A stretch of DNA of 64,000 nt from Anaerococcus jeddahensis (GCF_001182725.1 NZ_CWHU01000005.1:1162271-1226270), one strand, 5' to 3'; shown: positions 39,206 through 49,425, counted from the stretch's first letter. The notes: generated from the letters alone by a model not told the origin. Made by a program: numbers and translations.

Positions 39206-39834
39206 AAAAAAGACAGCTGCCTTTCATGAAATTTTCTTAAAAAAGTTTTTCTATGAATTGGACATTCCCCAAATTTTTCAAGGCCCTCATAGTGTTTTTT
39301 TGTCCCATAGCCTGCGTTAGTTTCAAAAGAATAATATGGATAAATTTTTGAAAAATTTTCCATAATTTTATCCCTCCTAACCTTAGCAAGAATTGATGCA
39401 CAAGAAATGGCATATTCATACAAATCTCCCTTTACAATATTTAATTGCTTAATATCAGTATCAATTCTTTCAGCATCAATCAAAACAATTTGAGGTTTTT
39501 TTTCAAGGTCTTCAAGGGCATTTTTCATAGCAAGCCTTGTTGCTTCTTTTATATTTATTTTATCAATAAGGATATTATTTGCATAACCAAAAGCATAAGA
39601 AATCGAATCATCAATGATTTTTTGATAAAGTTCTTTCATCTTTTTTTTGGATAATTTTTTAGAATCTGTGACGCCCTCAATGTGAGAATCTTTTTTCATT
39701 ATAACTGCACAAGCAACAACAGGGCCTGCCAAAGGCCCCCTTCCAACTTCATCTATTCCTGCAATCAAATCATATTTTTCGTGTATTTGATTTTTGATTT
39801 TGTCATTAAATTCAGAATACCTAGGCTTTTTCAA
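39202..39834 (-). CDS. rnhB: Ribonuclease HII
   Basis: A 210-residue enzyme that removes RNA from RNA-DNA hybrids and misincorporated ribonucleotides. The active-site Asp/Glu pair is in AGIDEVGRGPLAGPVVACA (~25), with further acids in VTDSKKLSKKK and LIDAERI. The C-terminus has the conserved GYGTKKHYEGL and HRKTFL. It overlaps rbgA by 14 bp and yraN by 4 bp. Confidence 0.96.
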   Translation of the reverse strand: MKKPRYSEFNDKIKNQIHEKYDLIAGIDEVGRGPLAGPVVACAVIMKKDSHIEGVTDSKKLSKKKMKELYQKIIDDSISYAFGYANNILIDKINIKEATRLAMKNALEDLEKKPQIVLIDAERIDTDIKQLNIVKGDLYEYAISCASILAKVRRDKIMENFSKIYPYYSFETNAGYGTKKHYEGLEKFGECPIHRKTFLRKFHERQLSFL

Positions 39835-40657
39835 TTGTTATCCTTCCAAGTTTTCCACTTCTAAAATCATTAAAAATTAAATTTGCACACCTTGTATAAT
39901 CAACTTCACCTTTTCTAATAATTGCCCCTCTTTTTATTCCAATTTCTTCATAAATTTCAAGAGCAGTCTTATCAGCATCTATCTTATACCTTTCTTCTAA
40001 ATTTTTTGGATAAGATTCTTTCATAAATTCAATAAATTTAAGGCATAATTCCTCAATATTTAAAATTTCATCCTTAATTGCGTTGGTAAAAGATAGGTGA
40101 AGACCTGAATCTCCTTCAAGCTTTGGCCACAAAACACCAGGAGTGTCCAAAAGTAAAATGTTTTCATTTGTTTTTATCCATTGTTTTTGTTGGGTAACAC
40201 CAGGCCTATTTCCAACCTTAGCACCCTTTCTTTTAGCAATATTATTAATAAATGTAGATTTTCCAGAATTTGGAATACCAACAACCATCATCCTAATATT
40301 TTCATTTTCAATATTTTTTTCTTCATTTTTCTTAAATTTTTCTGAAAGAATTTCTTTTGCTATCTTATAAATTTCTTTTGTATTGATTTTTTCTTTAGAA
40401 TTCATTTTTATAGCTTTAACCCCATCAGATGCAAATTTTTTAATCCATTTTTCATTTTCAACAGGGTCTGATAGGTCAGTTTTATTCATTATAATAATTC
40501 TATCTTTTTTTTCAGTAATTTCTGAAATCAAAGGATTTCTAGATGATTTTGGAATTCTTGCATCTATTACTTCTAAAACTATATCAACAAGCTTTAAAGA
40601 ATTTATTATTTCTTCTTTGGTCTTTTTCATATGACCCGGATACCAATTTATATTCAT
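39821..40657 (-). CDS. rbgA: Ribosome biogenesis GTPase RbgA (YlqF)
   Basis: A 278-residue circularly permuted GTPase needed for late 50S assembly. Order of motifs: INWYPGHMKKTKEEI, G4 NKTDL (~58), G1 GIPNSGKSTFINNIA (~127), G2/PGVTQQKQWI, G3 DTPGVLWP (~172), and a C-terminal helical RNA-binding tail. First gene of the rbgA-rnhB-yraN-dprA-topA operon; preceded by a good AGGAGG site. Confidence 0.95.
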   Translation of the reverse strand: MNINWYPGHMKKTKEEIINSLKLVDIVLEVIDARIPKSSRNPLISEITEKKDRIIIMNKTDLSDPVENEKWIKKFASDGVKAIKMNSKEKINTKEIYKIAKEILSEKFKKNEEKNIENENIRMMVVGIPNSGKSTFINNIAKRKGAKVGNRPGVTQQKQWIKTNENILLLDTPGVLWPKLEGDSGLHLSFTNAIKDEILNIEELCLKFIEFMKESYPKNLEERYKIDADKTALEIYEEIGIKRGAIIRKGEVDYTRCANLIFNDFRSGKLGRITIEKA

Positions 40658-40684
40658 ATATCCTCCTAATCTTTATTTTATATT

Positions 40685-41120
40685 TTATCACAAATATTTG
40701 CGAATTATAAAATAAAACACCTTTTCTATCTAAATTAAAATTTATTTCATTTATAAAAATTTCACAAAATCTCAAGGCATGAAATTTGTAAAAATCCAGT
40801 TTTAAAATATGATATAATATTACAGAAAAACTGTTGAAAATATAAAATTAAATCTAGGTAAATTATATGATTTTCCTATCATAAATTACGGAAAAATTAA
40901 TAGATGAAAAGATGAATAAATTAGACTTACAAAAAGCCATAAACACAACTCCTCACACCATAAAAAAGGGGGCGATATGAGATTGTTAATATGGATATAC
41001 TTGGGAGAATTTGTAGTATTTTAATTGTGATATATCGGATGTATTGGAATATAGAATATTAGATAATTAAGTGGTTAATGAGAGATGGGAAACTATTAAG
41101 AGAAGATTGGAAAGAAGATT
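40685..41120. other. Intergenic stretch before the CPBP gene
   Basis: No supported gene. A 22-codon ORF (40912-40980) resembles the edge of a decayed gene but matches nothing I recognise. GGAAAGAAG ahead of 41121 is the ribosome site of the next gene. Base composition is slightly richer in G than nearby spacers, as in degraded coding sequence. Confidence 0.35.
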
Positions 41121-41981
41121 ATGGAAAATAAAAATAAAATAAAGAATTTTTTAAAAATTATCTTAAAGATTTTTGTATTGTTACTGGCAATCGTCATTTT
41201 CACTGGTGGGATTATGCTTGCCATATCACTAATTTTTTATGGACAGACCTACTTTAATAGCGACTATAAAAATGCAAACCTAGTGATGTTAATGGGAACT
41301 ACGGGTCAACTATTGGCAGCCATCTTTTTTGTAAAATTTATTTTGAAAAAGAAAATTGATTACATCTTTTTTAAGATGGAAGGGCTTGCCAAGAACATTG
41401 GCATTGGATTATTCCTTGGTTTCTTGCAAATTTCAATTTATGTCTTATTAGACATGGGAAGGGGAGTTCTTGAATACAGTGGAAGTAGCTATGGTAATTT
41501 TAATTTGATTTTTCTTGCCTACTTTATAGCATTTTTTATCCAATCAACATCAGAAGAAGTCTTGATAAGAGGAATCCTAACGAGAGTTCTATTTGATCGA
41601 TTTGGAAGAAAAGTTTCAATCCTACTTCCTTCGATTTTTTTTGGACTTTTGCACCTAGGTAATGATGGAGTTACAATTTTATCCACTCTTAACACAATCC
41701 TAGTGGGTATATTTTTTGCAAAATTACTATTTTATAAAGAAAATATTATGTTTACCTCTGGAGTTCATGCAGGTTGGAATTTTTCCATGGCAATGATTTA
41801 TGGCTTAAACGTAAGTGGCTTTAGTGGATTTGATAGCTTACTTAACTTTAAAATTTTAAATTATAACTTGTACGATGAAATTTATGGACCAGAGGGCAGC
41901 ATAGTGGTAACATTTATTGAAATTATAAGTATTTTTATTATATTTTATTTAGAAAGAAAAAAGGAAGTAAAAAATAGATGA
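41121..41981 (+). CDS. CPBP-family intramembrane metalloprotease (CAAX protease/bacteriocin-immunity type)
   Basis: A 286-residue polytopic membrane protein with about eight hydrophobic segments. The Abi/CPBP catalytic motifs are present: EEVLIRG (~143, EExxxR), FGLLHLGND (~172, FxxxH) and HAGWNFSM (~211, HxxxN). Bacterial members process or degrade membrane-embedded peptides and some give bacteriocin self-immunity. No bacteriocin gene is visible beside it. It lies isolated between two spacers with decayed coding sequence. Confidence 0.88.
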   Translation: MENKNKIKNFLKIILKIFVLLLAIVIFTGGIMLAISLIFYGQTYFNSDYKNANLVMLMGTTGQLLAAIFFVKFILKKKIDYIFFKMEGLAKNIGIGLFLGFLQISIYVLLDMGRGVLEYSGSSYGNFNLIFLAYFIAFFIQSTSEEVLIRGILTRVLFDRFGRKVSILLPSIFFGLLHLGNDGVTILSTLNTILVGIFFAKLLFYKENIMFTSGVHAGWNFSMAMIYGLNVSGFSGFDSLLNFKILNYNLYDEIYGPEGSIVVTFIEIISIFIIFYLERKKEVKNR

Positions 41982-42089
41982 TAAAAAAATAGTTTATTCA
42001 GGAATTTAACCTTAATGTTCTATAACTATTGAAAATTATATTAGAACCCTTAAAATTTTTATTGAACTTCAAGATGAGTACAACTAAAG

Positions 42090-42191
42090 ATGGATTTGGT
42101 AATTCCACTTAATAAAAACGGATGCCCTCCTCAATGGAGTGAAGAAGTATTTGATATGGTTTTAGAGCAGGCTGAAAATTATAAAAACTAG
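42090..42191 (+). pseudogene. Remnant resembling the extreme C-terminus of a type I restriction HsdR
   Basis: A 33-codon piece ending WSEEVFDMVLEQAENYKN. The pattern GxPPxxxxEVxxxVxEQAENxK recalls the end of one HsdR subfamily. There is no upstream body: the frame is broken before 42090 and CPBP ends 100 bp earlier. It does not match the C-terminus of the intact HsdR at 46267, so it would derive from a different system. Identification is from memory of the motif and is tentative. Confidence 0.35.
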
Positions 42192-42193
42192 TG

Positions 42194-42230
42194 AAAAGGC
42201 TATGAGCATTAAACTCATAGCCTTTTCTTT
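42194..42230. terminator. Bidirectional terminator
   Basis: AAAAGGCTATGAG pairs perfectly with CTCATAGCCTTTT around a 7-nt loop. It lies between the CPBP region (+) and rplS (-). The spacer 42231-42298 also contains a weaker CCTAAAG/CTTTAGG pairing. Confidence 0.8.
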
Positions 42231-42298
42231 TACCACCTAAAGACTCTCTGAATCAGGTTTATAGAATTCCTAATTCAATGAGCCTTTAGGCCTTATTT

Positions 42299-42646
42299 TT
42301 AATAATTTGTTTTTTCTTTAACTTTTGCAGCCTTACCTTGACGTCCTCTTAGGTAATTTAGTTTTGCACGTCTTACCTTACCACGTCTTACGATTTTGAA
42401 TGCTTCAAGTCTTGGTGAGTGATATAGGAATGTTCTTTCAACTCCTACACCATAAGAAAGTCTTCTTAGTGTGAAAGTTTTTCCAAGATTTCCTTCTTTT
42501 ATTTTGATTACTACACCCTCAAAGTCTTGGAGTCTTGTTTTGTCTCCTTCTTTGATTCTGTAGCTTACTCTTACAGTATCTCCAACTCTAAAGTCTGGAT
42601 TATCTTCACGTAGTTGTTCATTTTCTATTTTTTTGATTAATTCCAT
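42299..42646 (-). CDS. rplS: 50S ribosomal protein L19
   Basis: A 115-residue L19 with the family blocks [28 protein letters not shown] and [21 protein letters not shown]. An AAGGAGG site 6 nt before the ATG fixes the start, so the last nine codons of trmD overlap rplS by 29 bp. Last gene of the ylxM-ffh-rpsP-khpA-rimM-trmD-rplS operon. Confidence 0.97.
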   Translation of the reverse strand: MELIKKIENEQLREDNPDFRVGDTVRVSYRIKEGDKTRLQDFEGVVIKIKEGNLGKTFTLRRLSYGVGVERTFLYHSPRLEAFKIVRRGKVRRAKLNYLRGRQGKAAKVKEKTNY

Positions 42647-43337
42647 CGTGATCCTCCTTGATATATCTATCGTATAAATCTCTTCTTACTCTTTTGGTTT
42701 TTTGAAGAGATGATTTTTTTTGCCACTCTTCTACCAATTTATGATTTCCACTATAAAGTTCTTTTGGAACCATATATCCATTAAAATTTCTAGGTTTTGT
42801 GTACTCATCATATTGTAGTAGACCATTGTAGTGTGAATCTGTAACTAATGATTCTTTTTTCCCAACAACTCCCCCAATAAATCTTGAAAGGGAATCTATT
42901 AATACCATGGCAGGGATTTCGCCACCGGTTAAAACATAATCTCCAATTGAAACTTCATAATCAACATAGTGGTTGGTAATTCTTGCATCAATTCCTTCGT
43001 AGTGACCACAAATTATTACCAAGTCTTCAAAATCTGCAAATTTGATTGCTAATTTTTGGTTTAGGATTTCTCCTGCTGCAGACATGTAGACTACTTTTGA
43101 TTTTGAACTTTTGTTAGCTATTAGGGCATCATAAATTGGCTGAGGTCTCATAAGCATTCCTGCTGCACCTCCAAAGACTGTATCATCAACCCTGTTGTGT
43201 TTGTCCTTGCTATAATCTCTTATATCAACAAGATTAATTTCAATTAGTCCTTTTTCAATTGCCTTTCCTATAACTCCATAGCTTTTTAGAAATTCAAAAG
43301 ATTCGGGAAAAAGTGTAAGTATAGTTATTTTATTCAT
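42618..43337 (-). CDS. trmD: tRNA (guanine-N1-)-methyltransferase
   Basis: A 239-residue SPOUT methyltransferase that makes m1G37 in tRNAs reading CNN and similar codons. Knot-region motifs: [12 protein letters not shown] (~113) and [19 protein letters not shown] (~132); [11 protein letters not shown] near residue 52. It overlaps rimM by 8 bp upstream and rplS by 29 bp downstream. Confidence 0.97.
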   Translation of the reverse strand: MNKITILTLFPESFEFLKSYGVIGKAIEKGLIEINLVDIRDYSKDKHNRVDDTVFGGAAGMLMRPQPIYDALIANKSSKSKVVYMSAAGEILNQKLAIKFADFEDLVIICGHYEGIDARITNHYVDYEVSIGDYVLTGGEIPAMVLIDSLSRFIGGVVGKKESLVTDSHYNGLLQYDEYTKPRNFNGYMVPKELYSGNHKLVEEWQKKSSLQKTKRVRRDLYDRYIKEDHDGINQKNRK

Positions 43338-43815
43338 AATCTTTGAAGTTTTCCACTTCTATTTTTTTATTTTCTAAGTCAACATTTTTTACTGTAGCAT
43401 TTAAGGCTGGAAAATAAATTTCTTTTCCGTCTTTTTCTATGACATAGATATCATTTGGATAAACTCCAGTGATAACATCTTTTATAAAACCAATTTCTTG
43501 ATTTTTTTCATAGACTTTTAGGCCAATCAAATCAAATAAATAATATTCACCATCATTTAATTTTCCCAAGTCCTTGTCCTCGATAGTAAGTTCGTGTCCA
43601 ATAAACTTTTCTACCTCATTAATATCATCATAGTCCTTGAGTTTTATGATAATACTACCCTTGTGCTTGAAAGATGATTCAATTGTAACTTCTTTTCCAT
43701 CAAGTAAAAGTTTTGATCCTTTTTCAAATCTTTTTTCATTGTCAGAATAAGATTTTATTTTTAGATTTCCTTTTATCCCATGTGTTGTAAGTATTTCTGC
43801 TACAGTTATTTTCAT
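43330..43815 (-). CDS. rimM: 16S rRNA processing / ribosome maturation factor RimM
   Basis: A 161-residue protein with the N-terminal RimM domain (VAEILTTHGIKGNLKIKSY) and a C-terminal PRC barrel (YYLFDLIGLKVYE, then VYPNDIYVIEKDGKEIYFPA). It helps 30S head maturation. It overlaps khpA by 4 bp. Confidence 0.95.
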   Translation of the reverse strand: MKITVAEILTTHGIKGNLKIKSYSDNEKRFEKGSKLLLDGKEVTIESSFKHKGSIIIKLKDYDDINEVEKFIGHELTIEDKDLGKLNDGEYYLFDLIGLKVYEKNQEIGFIKDVITGVYPNDIYVIEKDGKEIYFPALNATVKNVDLENKKIEVENFKDYE

Positions 43816-44036
43816 ATTTTTATATTAACCTTAACATCTTCTTTGACTGCACAAGCACGAGCAATGGTTCTAATGGAATTTATAATATTTCCACCCTTTC
43901 CTATAACTCTTCCCTTGTCAGCTTCAGCTACGTTAATTTTTATGTTAACTTCTCCGTTGTCTTCTTCTAATATTATTCCTACAGCATCCTTGTTTTCAAC
44001 AAGTTCTGTAACTATTAGTTTGACTAATTCTTTCAT
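43812..44036 (-). CDS. khpA: KH-domain RNA-binding protein KhpA (YlqC)
   Basis: A 74-residue single KH domain with the RNA-binding loop GKGGNIINSIRTI (~49). KhpA binds small RNAs and, in streptococci and others, affects cell division together with KhpB. It lies between rpsP and rimM, the standard Firmicute position. Confidence 0.93.
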   Translation of the reverse strand: MKELVKLIVTELVENKDAVGIILEEDNGEVNIKINVAEADKGRVIGKGGNIINSIRTIARACAVKEDVKVNIKI

Positions 44037-44040
44037 TTTA

Positions 44041-44286
44041 TTAAGCTAAAACGTTGTTGTCGTTAAATAATTTTTCAACAATTGATGTTGGTTTTGCACC
44101 ATTTTTGATCCATTGTTTAGCTTTTTCGTTGTCAATTTTGAATTCTTTTGGTTCAGATACTGGATTATATGTTCCAATTTCTTCGATGAATTTTCCATCT
44201 CTTGGACTTCTAGAATCTGCTACAACTACTCTGTAAAATGGTCTTTTCTTTTGTCCCATTCTTTTTAATCTAATTTTAACTGCCAT
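44041..44286 (-). CDS. rpsP: 30S ribosomal protein S16
   Basis: An 81-residue S16 starting [20 protein letters not shown]. The second of two adjacent ATGs (44286) is chosen: the GGAGG site is 5 nt away from it but only 2 nt from the first. It ends four bases before khpA. Confidence 0.96.
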   Translation of the reverse strand: MAVKIRLKRMGQKKRPFYRVVVADSRSPRDGKFIEEIGTYNPVSEPKEFKIDNEKAKQWIKNGAKPTSIVEKLFNDNNVLA

Positions 44287-44302
44287 CATAACCTCCGTTT
44301 TT

Positions 44303-45640
44303 TTAGAAGAAAGGCATATTGAATTTTCTTTTGCCTTTTCTACCTTTTTTCATATTAGTAAATTGTTTCATCATTTTCTTTAGTTCTTTGAATTGCTTTA
44401 ATAATTTATTTAATTCATTCATATCAACCCCAGATCCCTTGGCAATTCTTTCTTTACGACTTTTGCCAATAATCTCAGGTTTTTCTCTTTCTTCTTTTGT
44501 CATAGAAGATATTAAAGCTTCAATCCTTACAAATCCTTTTTCATCAACATTTACATTTTTAAGCATCTTGTTGTTTACTCCAGGAATCATAGCAAGTAAA
44601 TCTTCAAGCGGTCCCATATTTCTTATTTGATTTATTTGTTCAACAAAATCATCAAGAGTATAGGATTGGTTTCGCATTTTTTCTTCAAGCTCTTTTGCAT
44701 CTTTTAAAGAAACTTGCTTTTCTGCCTTTTCAATAAGAGATAAGACATCTCCCATACCAAGTATTCTTGATGCCATCCTATCTGGATGGAAGGCTTCAAG
44801 ATCATCAAGCTTTTCGCCTGTACCAATAAATTTAATTGGTTTTCCTACAACTTGTCTAATTGAAAGGGCCGCTCCACCTCTTGCATCACCATCAAGTTTT
44901 GTTAGTATAACGCCAGTAATATCAAGATATTCATCAAATGTTTTTGCAACATTTACAGATTCTTGACCAACCATAGCATCAACTACCAAAAGTATCTCGT
45001 CAGGTTTTACAGCTTTTTTAATATTTTTAAGCTCATCCATCAAACCTTCATCGATTTGAAGACGTCCGGCCGTATCCATAATAACAACATCATTGTTATT
45101 TCTTCTAGCATATTCCTTAGCTTCATTTGCAGTTTTTACAGGATTTTGCTTTCCCTTTTCAAAAACTTCAACCTCGGCTTGTTTACCTACAACTTTTAAT
45201 TGCTCAATAGCCGCAGGTCTATAAACATCAAGGGCAACTAATAGAGGATTTCTGCCTTCCTTTTTTAATTTCCTGACAAGTTTACCAGAGTGAGTTGTCT
45301 TACCTGAACCTTGCAAACCTACCATCAACACAACGTGTGGAGTAGATCCCTTAAGCTCAAGCTTGGAATTTTCCTTACCCATAAGATTTGTAAGTTCTTC
45401 ATTTACAATCTTAATGACAGTTTGACCTGGAGTAAGAGATTCCATAACATCTTGACCCATAGATCTTTCTTTGATTTTTTTGACAAACTCCTTAACCACC
45501 TTGTAGTTAACGTCAGCTTCAAGCAAAGAAAGTTTAATCTCTCTGGCTGCATTATTGATGTCTTTTTCGCTTAATTTTCCTTTTCCTGTAAGTTTACCTA
45601 AAGTATCTTGTAACTTCTCAGAAAGATTAGAAAAAATCAT
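44303..45640 (-). CDS. ffh: Signal recognition particle protein Ffh
   Basis: A 445-residue SRP54 GTPase that targets nascent membrane proteins to the translocon. N domain, then G domain with G1 [14 protein letters not shown] (~106), DTAGR (~190) and [10 protein letters not shown] (~246). The C-terminal methionine-rich M domain (~300-445) binds SRP RNA. It follows ylxM at 11 bp. The SRP RNA gene is not in the window. Confidence 0.97.
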   Translation of the reverse strand: MIFSNLSEKLQDTLGKLTGKGKLSEKDINNAAREIKLSLLEADVNYKVVKEFVKKIKERSMGQDVMESLTPGQTVIKIVNEELTNLMGKENSKLELKGSTPHVVLMVGLQGSGKTTHSGKLVRKLKKEGRNPLLVALDVYRPAAIEQLKVVGKQAEVEVFEKGKQNPVKTANEAKEYARRNNNDVVIMDTAGRLQIDEGLMDELKNIKKAVKPDEILLVVDAMVGQESVNVAKTFDEYLDITGVILTKLDGDARGGAALSIRQVVGKPIKFIGTGEKLDDLEAFHPDRMASRILGMGDVLSLIEKAEKQVSLKDAKELEEKMRNQSYTLDDFVEQINQIRNMGPLEDLLAMIPGVNNKMLKNVNVDEKGFVRIEALISSMTKEEREKPEIIGKSRKERIAKGSGVDMNELNKLLKQFKELKKMMKQFTNMKKGRKGKRKFNMPFF

Positions 45641-45651
45641 ATTTTCACATC

Positions 45652-45975
45652 CTAAATTTTATTTATCATTTCATCGATCATATCGATAGCTTCACTTTGA
45701 TTTGAACTTTCGATCAACTCTCTTAACAAAGATAAGTCATCTCTAAGCTTATTTTTCTTCTTTATTAAAGAAAGCTCATTTTCAAACTCAAATAACTTGT
45801 CAACTGACCTTTGAATCATATCCGATATGGCCTGTTTAGATTTATTGTTATTTTGGGCTATCTCGTTTAATGATAAATCTTCATTGTAATAACAATTTAT
45901 GACGTCTTTTTGTTTTTCATTTAAAAGCGATCCATAAGTGTCAAACAATCTTGCAACTTGTACTAATTTTTCCAT
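45652..45975 (-). CDS. ylxM: YlxM, SRP-associated HTH protein
   Basis: A 107-residue helix-turn-helix protein (LFDTYGSLLNEKQKDVINCY, then DLSLNEIAQNNNKSKQAISD). YlxM stimulates the GTPase activity of SRP-FtsY in streptococci and sits upstream of ffh in Firmicutes. The ATG at 45975 is preferred over a TTG five codons upstream, because the GGTGAG ribosome site lies between them. Confidence 0.93.
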   Translation of the reverse strand: MEKLVQVARLFDTYGSLLNEKQKDVINCYYNEDLSLNEIAQNNNKSKQAISDMIQRSVDKLFEFENELSLIKKKNKLRDDLSLLRELIESSNQSEAIDMIDEMINKI

Positions 45976-46010
45976 ATTCTCACCCGTCAAGTAATTTTCT
46001 TGACCTATAA

Positions 46011-46039
46011 AGTATACTAGAAAAATATAGTCATGTCAA
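46011..46039 (-). promoter_or_regulatory. Promoter of the ylxM-ffh-rpsP-rimM-trmD-rplS operon
   Basis: On the minus strand, TTGACA (46034-46039) and TATACT (46011-46016) are separated by 17 bp, a near-consensus housekeeping promoter about 35 bp before ylxM. Confidence 0.85.
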
Positions 46040-46171
46040 GCTTTTTTATTGACCTATTAAAATATTGTATTTTCAATTAAATAATCTATTTTTACACAAA
46101 AAAAGAACCCAAAAAGAACCATCACTTTGGGATTGTAAGAAAAACATTTTTGAGTGACATCTTCAAGCGGT

Positions 46172-46219
46172 AAAAAACGACCATGCAAGAGTAGGAATGC
46201 TCCTGTGTGGTCGTTTTCT
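46172..46219 (-). terminator. Terminator of the type I R-M operon
   Basis: AAAACGACCA pairs with TGGTCGTTTT around a long, partly structured loop, with TTTTTT on the minus strand downstream of hsdR. Its style is less A+T-rich than other terminators here. Confidence 0.75.
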
Positions 46220-46266
46220 TATGCTCAAGTACCGAAAAGGGTTGTAAGGTTAGTTATAATATTTAG

Positions 46267-49200
46267 TTAAACAGCCCCTCTGTATCGAGTATATACATAC
46301 TCAAAAATCTGCTGACGGTACATAGAGATGCTAAGCTCATCGTAACACTCAGGCAAATCTGCCCAAAGGGTATCACGGATCAGATTATCAATAGCTGCTT
46401 TTGTTTCTTGCTTATCTGTCCAATGGTCAAATTCAGCAACTTTCATTTTTATTTTCTGTAGTAGTGATGTTGCAACTTCTTTTAATTTCTTGATGTCCGT
46501 TTTACTTAAATCTTCGCGGAATAACATATCGTAAAGAGAAAGTTCTTCATCACTTGTAAATCCTTCACGGACATAGCGTTGTTCTTCTTGGCTCATTTGA
46601 TTAGCCAAATCCATCAATTCCATGAAAGTCTTTTCGATTGTAGCTCTGTCCTTTTCACTGTTATAATCATCAATAATTTGCTGATAGCGATCGTAGTAGT
46701 TGATTCGATCAGGATTAGCAAAAAGCATACTATCAAGCTTATGCTGAATAACTTCTTCTAAATCCTTTAAGGCAAGGTTCTTTTTCTTAACCTTTGCAAA
46801 TTCTTTTCGAAGAAGATCGAAATCAATTGCACTGATATCAAATCTGCGTGCTTGTTCACGAACCATAGTAGGTGTATCCTCAATTTCAACATACTCACTT
46901 ATAATTTCATTAATTTCAATCATTAGGTCAGTGGTATTGATGTGCTTACGCTTTTTTTGAAGTTCAGCATATATGGCGGCAATAGCTTCATACTGCTTAC
47001 GAGCGTGACCAGTGATATCATCTCTGTCAGTATATTTCATTAGACGATTCAATTCAGATGCATATGTTGTAAATGTTTTTTTATCTTCAATCGAACCGCA
47101 TACTGCATTAGCTGCTTCCTGAAGGTATGATAACTTCATAAAGTCATAAGCATTGATAAGCAATTCCAAATCAAAATCATTTTCATTCAAGAATTCATCT
47201 GTTTTGCCTATAGTTTCGATAATACGAACAATAAGTTCATCCTTATCTACTGTAGGGTCTGAACCACCATTTCCACCAACATTAGCAGTATAATCTGCAA
47301 GAGCCTTTCTTAAAGCTTTTACGATTCCAATATAATCTATAATCAAACCATTGCTTTTGCCTTCGCTTACACGGTTGGCACGCGCTATGGCCTGCATAAG
47401 AGTATGAGCCTTTAATGGCTTGTCGAGATATAGGCATGAAAGACATTTAACATCAAAGCCAGTAAGCCACATTGCACATACAAAGACAACACGAAGGGAA
47501 TTTTTTGAATCCTTAAATTCTTTATCCAGCTCACGCTTTTCCATCTTTGTACGGTGGGTCTTTATGTCTAGATGCCATTTTTTAAATGTTTGGATTTCAT
47601 TTTGTTCCTGACTGATTACAACAGCCATTTCAGTTTCTTCCATCCATTTGATTTTTCTTTCAAGTTCAATACTCTCTTGTTGACTGGCATATTTTAAATC
47701 TTTTTTTAAGGCTTTTATTTCTGCTTTCCAATATTGTTGAACATAATTATACATACGGACGCAAGTGACCTTGTTTAAGCAAACAAACATAGCTTTTCCG
47801 CTTGTCCATAAATCAGAGTAGTGACTCACAAAGTCTCTTGCAATAGATTTTAGTCTAGGCTCGGCTGTGAGTAGGTGGATTTCTTTTGCAAATTCAGCTT
47901 CTAGCTTATCCTGTTGGTTAACATCAAGGTCAGCATTTTCAATAGCATCAAGAATTTGATTCGTGATTTCAGGATTGTGTAAGTCAACAATTTTTTCTCC
48001 ACGATTCTCGTAGTAAAGAGGGACAGTGGCCCCATCTTCAACGGCTCTTTTAAAGTCATAGACTGATACATAACCACCAAAAGTACGAGCAGTAATATTA
48101 TCACTCGAAAGTAATGGTGTACCTGTAAAGCCGATTCGTGCAGCAGTAGGCAACAACTTCATCATATTATCGGCAAAGATACCATACTGACTACGGTGTG
48201 CTTCATCTGACATGATAATTATATCGTGGTCAGGATAGATAGGCTTTTCATCAGCTTTGTTAAATTTTTGTATCAAAGTGAAAATAAAGCTTGGATTTGC
48301 TTGTAGTTTCTTAACAAGGTCATCTCCACTTGTAGCAATAAATTGAGAAGCCTTTATATCTTTACCAAGAAGTCCACAATTCTCAAATGTATCACTAATC
48401 TGCCTATTAAGTTCATCACGGTCTGTAAGGATTAGAAAGGTTGGTGTTCCTTCCATTTTCCTTCGCACCTTTTTTGCAAAAAATACCATTGAATAACTTT
48501 TGCCAGAGCCTTGTGTATGCCAAAAAACGCCAAGCTTTCCATCATTAAGATTTCTGTCCGCATAAGCTTTCATAGCTTCGTTTACACCGAGGTATTGGTG
48601 GTTACGGGCAAGTATCTTCGCGGTGTGACCACCAGAATGATCATATAGGATAAAATTTTCAAATAAATCAAGGAAGTTCTCTTTCTTACAAATTCCACGA
48701 AGCATTCTTTCAAGGGCAACACTTCCTTGGTCTTCTTCAGAAAGTCGCTTCCATTCATGGAAAAATTCATACTTGCTGCCAAGGGTACCAACCTTAGCCT
48801 CTGTTCCATTTGAAAGCATAAGGAATGCATTGTAATAGAACAAGTGCGGAATGGTATCCAGATAATCGGTGTAATTATCTTCATAGGCATTTTGAACGTC
48901 CACAGTATTTCTCTTAAGTTCTACAAAAAGAAGTGGAATACCATTTACAAAGCCTACGATGTCAGTTCGTCTGCGATATAAATCTCCATGAATCTTAAGT
49001 TCCTTTATTGCAAGGAAATAATTCTTATCAGGATTCTGAAAATCAATAACTGCAGCTTTTTTAGTTTCGGTCTGTCCATTTGGCTTTTTGACTGTAACTG
49101 GAATACCATCACGAATTAAAAAATATTTTTCTTCATTTATTTGGAGGAGGGAGGAAGTAGATAGTCTCTTTTCTAAAAGCTCCTGAGCCTCTCTTATCTG

Positions 49201-49410
49201 ATTTTCATTTATCCACGGATTGAACTTCCTAAGAGCCTCAATGAAATATCGACTAAGCAAAATATCCTTATAGCTTTCTCGACCAAAAGAACCATTTTTG
49301 CCTAGGACTTCTGTATTATAGGCAAACTTAACATCCCGGCCTAATTCATCACGGAGTAAATTACCAGCACTTTCCTGTACAAGGATATTCTCTGAATAAT
49401 CATAGGTCAT
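46267..49410 (-). CDS. hsdR: Type I restriction enzyme, endonuclease/translocase subunit HsdR
   Basis: A 1047-residue subunit. The N-terminal PD-(D/E)XK nuclease shows DIVGFVNGIPLLFVELKRN (~130-150). The superfamily 2 motor has Walker A GSGKSYSM (~300), DEAH (~403), GFTGTPLL (~430), a motif V/VI region WLTGFDVKCL and QAIARANRV (~675-700). The C-terminal helical domain binds the methylase. It translocates and cuts unmethylated DNA at a distance. The AAGGAGG site supports the start, 15 bp behind hsdS. Intact, with no frameshift. Codon use and composition are visibly less A+T-rich than the flanks, implying recent acquisition. Confidence 0.96.
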   Translation of the reverse strand: MTYDYSENILVQESAGNLLRDELGRDVKFAYNTEVLGKNGSFGRESYKDILLSRYFIEALRKFNPWINENQIREAQELLEKRLSTSSLLQINEEKYFLIRDGIPVTVKKPNGQTETKKAAVIDFQNPDKNYFLAIKELKIHGDLYRRRTDIVGFVNGIPLLFVELKRNTVDVQNAYEDNYTDYLDTIPHLFYYNAFLMLSNGTEAKVGTLGSKYEFFHEWKRLSEEDQGSVALERMLRGICKKENFLDLFENFILYDHSGGHTAKILARNHQYLGVNEAMKAYADRNLNDGKLGVFWHTQGSGKSYSMVFFAKKVRRKMEGTPTFLILTDRDELNRQISDTFENCGLLGKDIKASQFIATSGDDLVKKLQANPSFIFTLIQKFNKADEKPIYPDHDIIIMSDEAHRSQYGIFADNMMKLLPTAARIGFTGTPLLSSDNITARTFGGYVSVYDFKRAVEDGATVPLYYENRGEKIVDLHNPEITNQILDAIENADLDVNQQDKLEAEFAKEIHLLTAEPRLKSIARDFVSHYSDLWTSGKAMFVCLNKVTCVRMYNYVQQYWKAEIKALKKDLKYASQQESIELERKIKWMEETEMAVVISQEQNEIQTFKKWHLDIKTHRTKMEKRELDKEFKDSKNSLRVVFVCAMWLTGFDVKCLSCLYLDKPLKAHTLMQAIARANRVSEGKSNGLIIDYIGIVKALRKALADYTANVGGNGGSDPTVDKDELIVRIIETIGKTDEFLNENDFDLELLINAYDFMKLSYLQEAANAVCGSIEDKKTFTTYASELNRLMKYTDRDDITGHARKQYEAIAAIYAELQKKRKHINTTDLMIEINEIISEYVEIEDTPTMVREQARRFDISAIDFDLLRKEFAKVKKKNLALKDLEEVIQHKLDSMLFANPDRINYYDRYQQIIDDYNSEKDRATIEKTFMELMDLANQMSQEEQRYVREGFTSDEELSLYDMLFREDLSKTDIKKLKEVATSLLQKIKMKVAEFDHWTDKQETKAAIDNLIRDTLWADLPECYDELSISMYRQQIFEYVYTRYRGAV

Positions 49411-49425
49411 AATTTTCCACCTCCT

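Noticed and set aside
40912..40980. 22-codon ORF before the CPBP gene
   Set aside because: Too short, with only a weak start context and no conserved feature that I can see.
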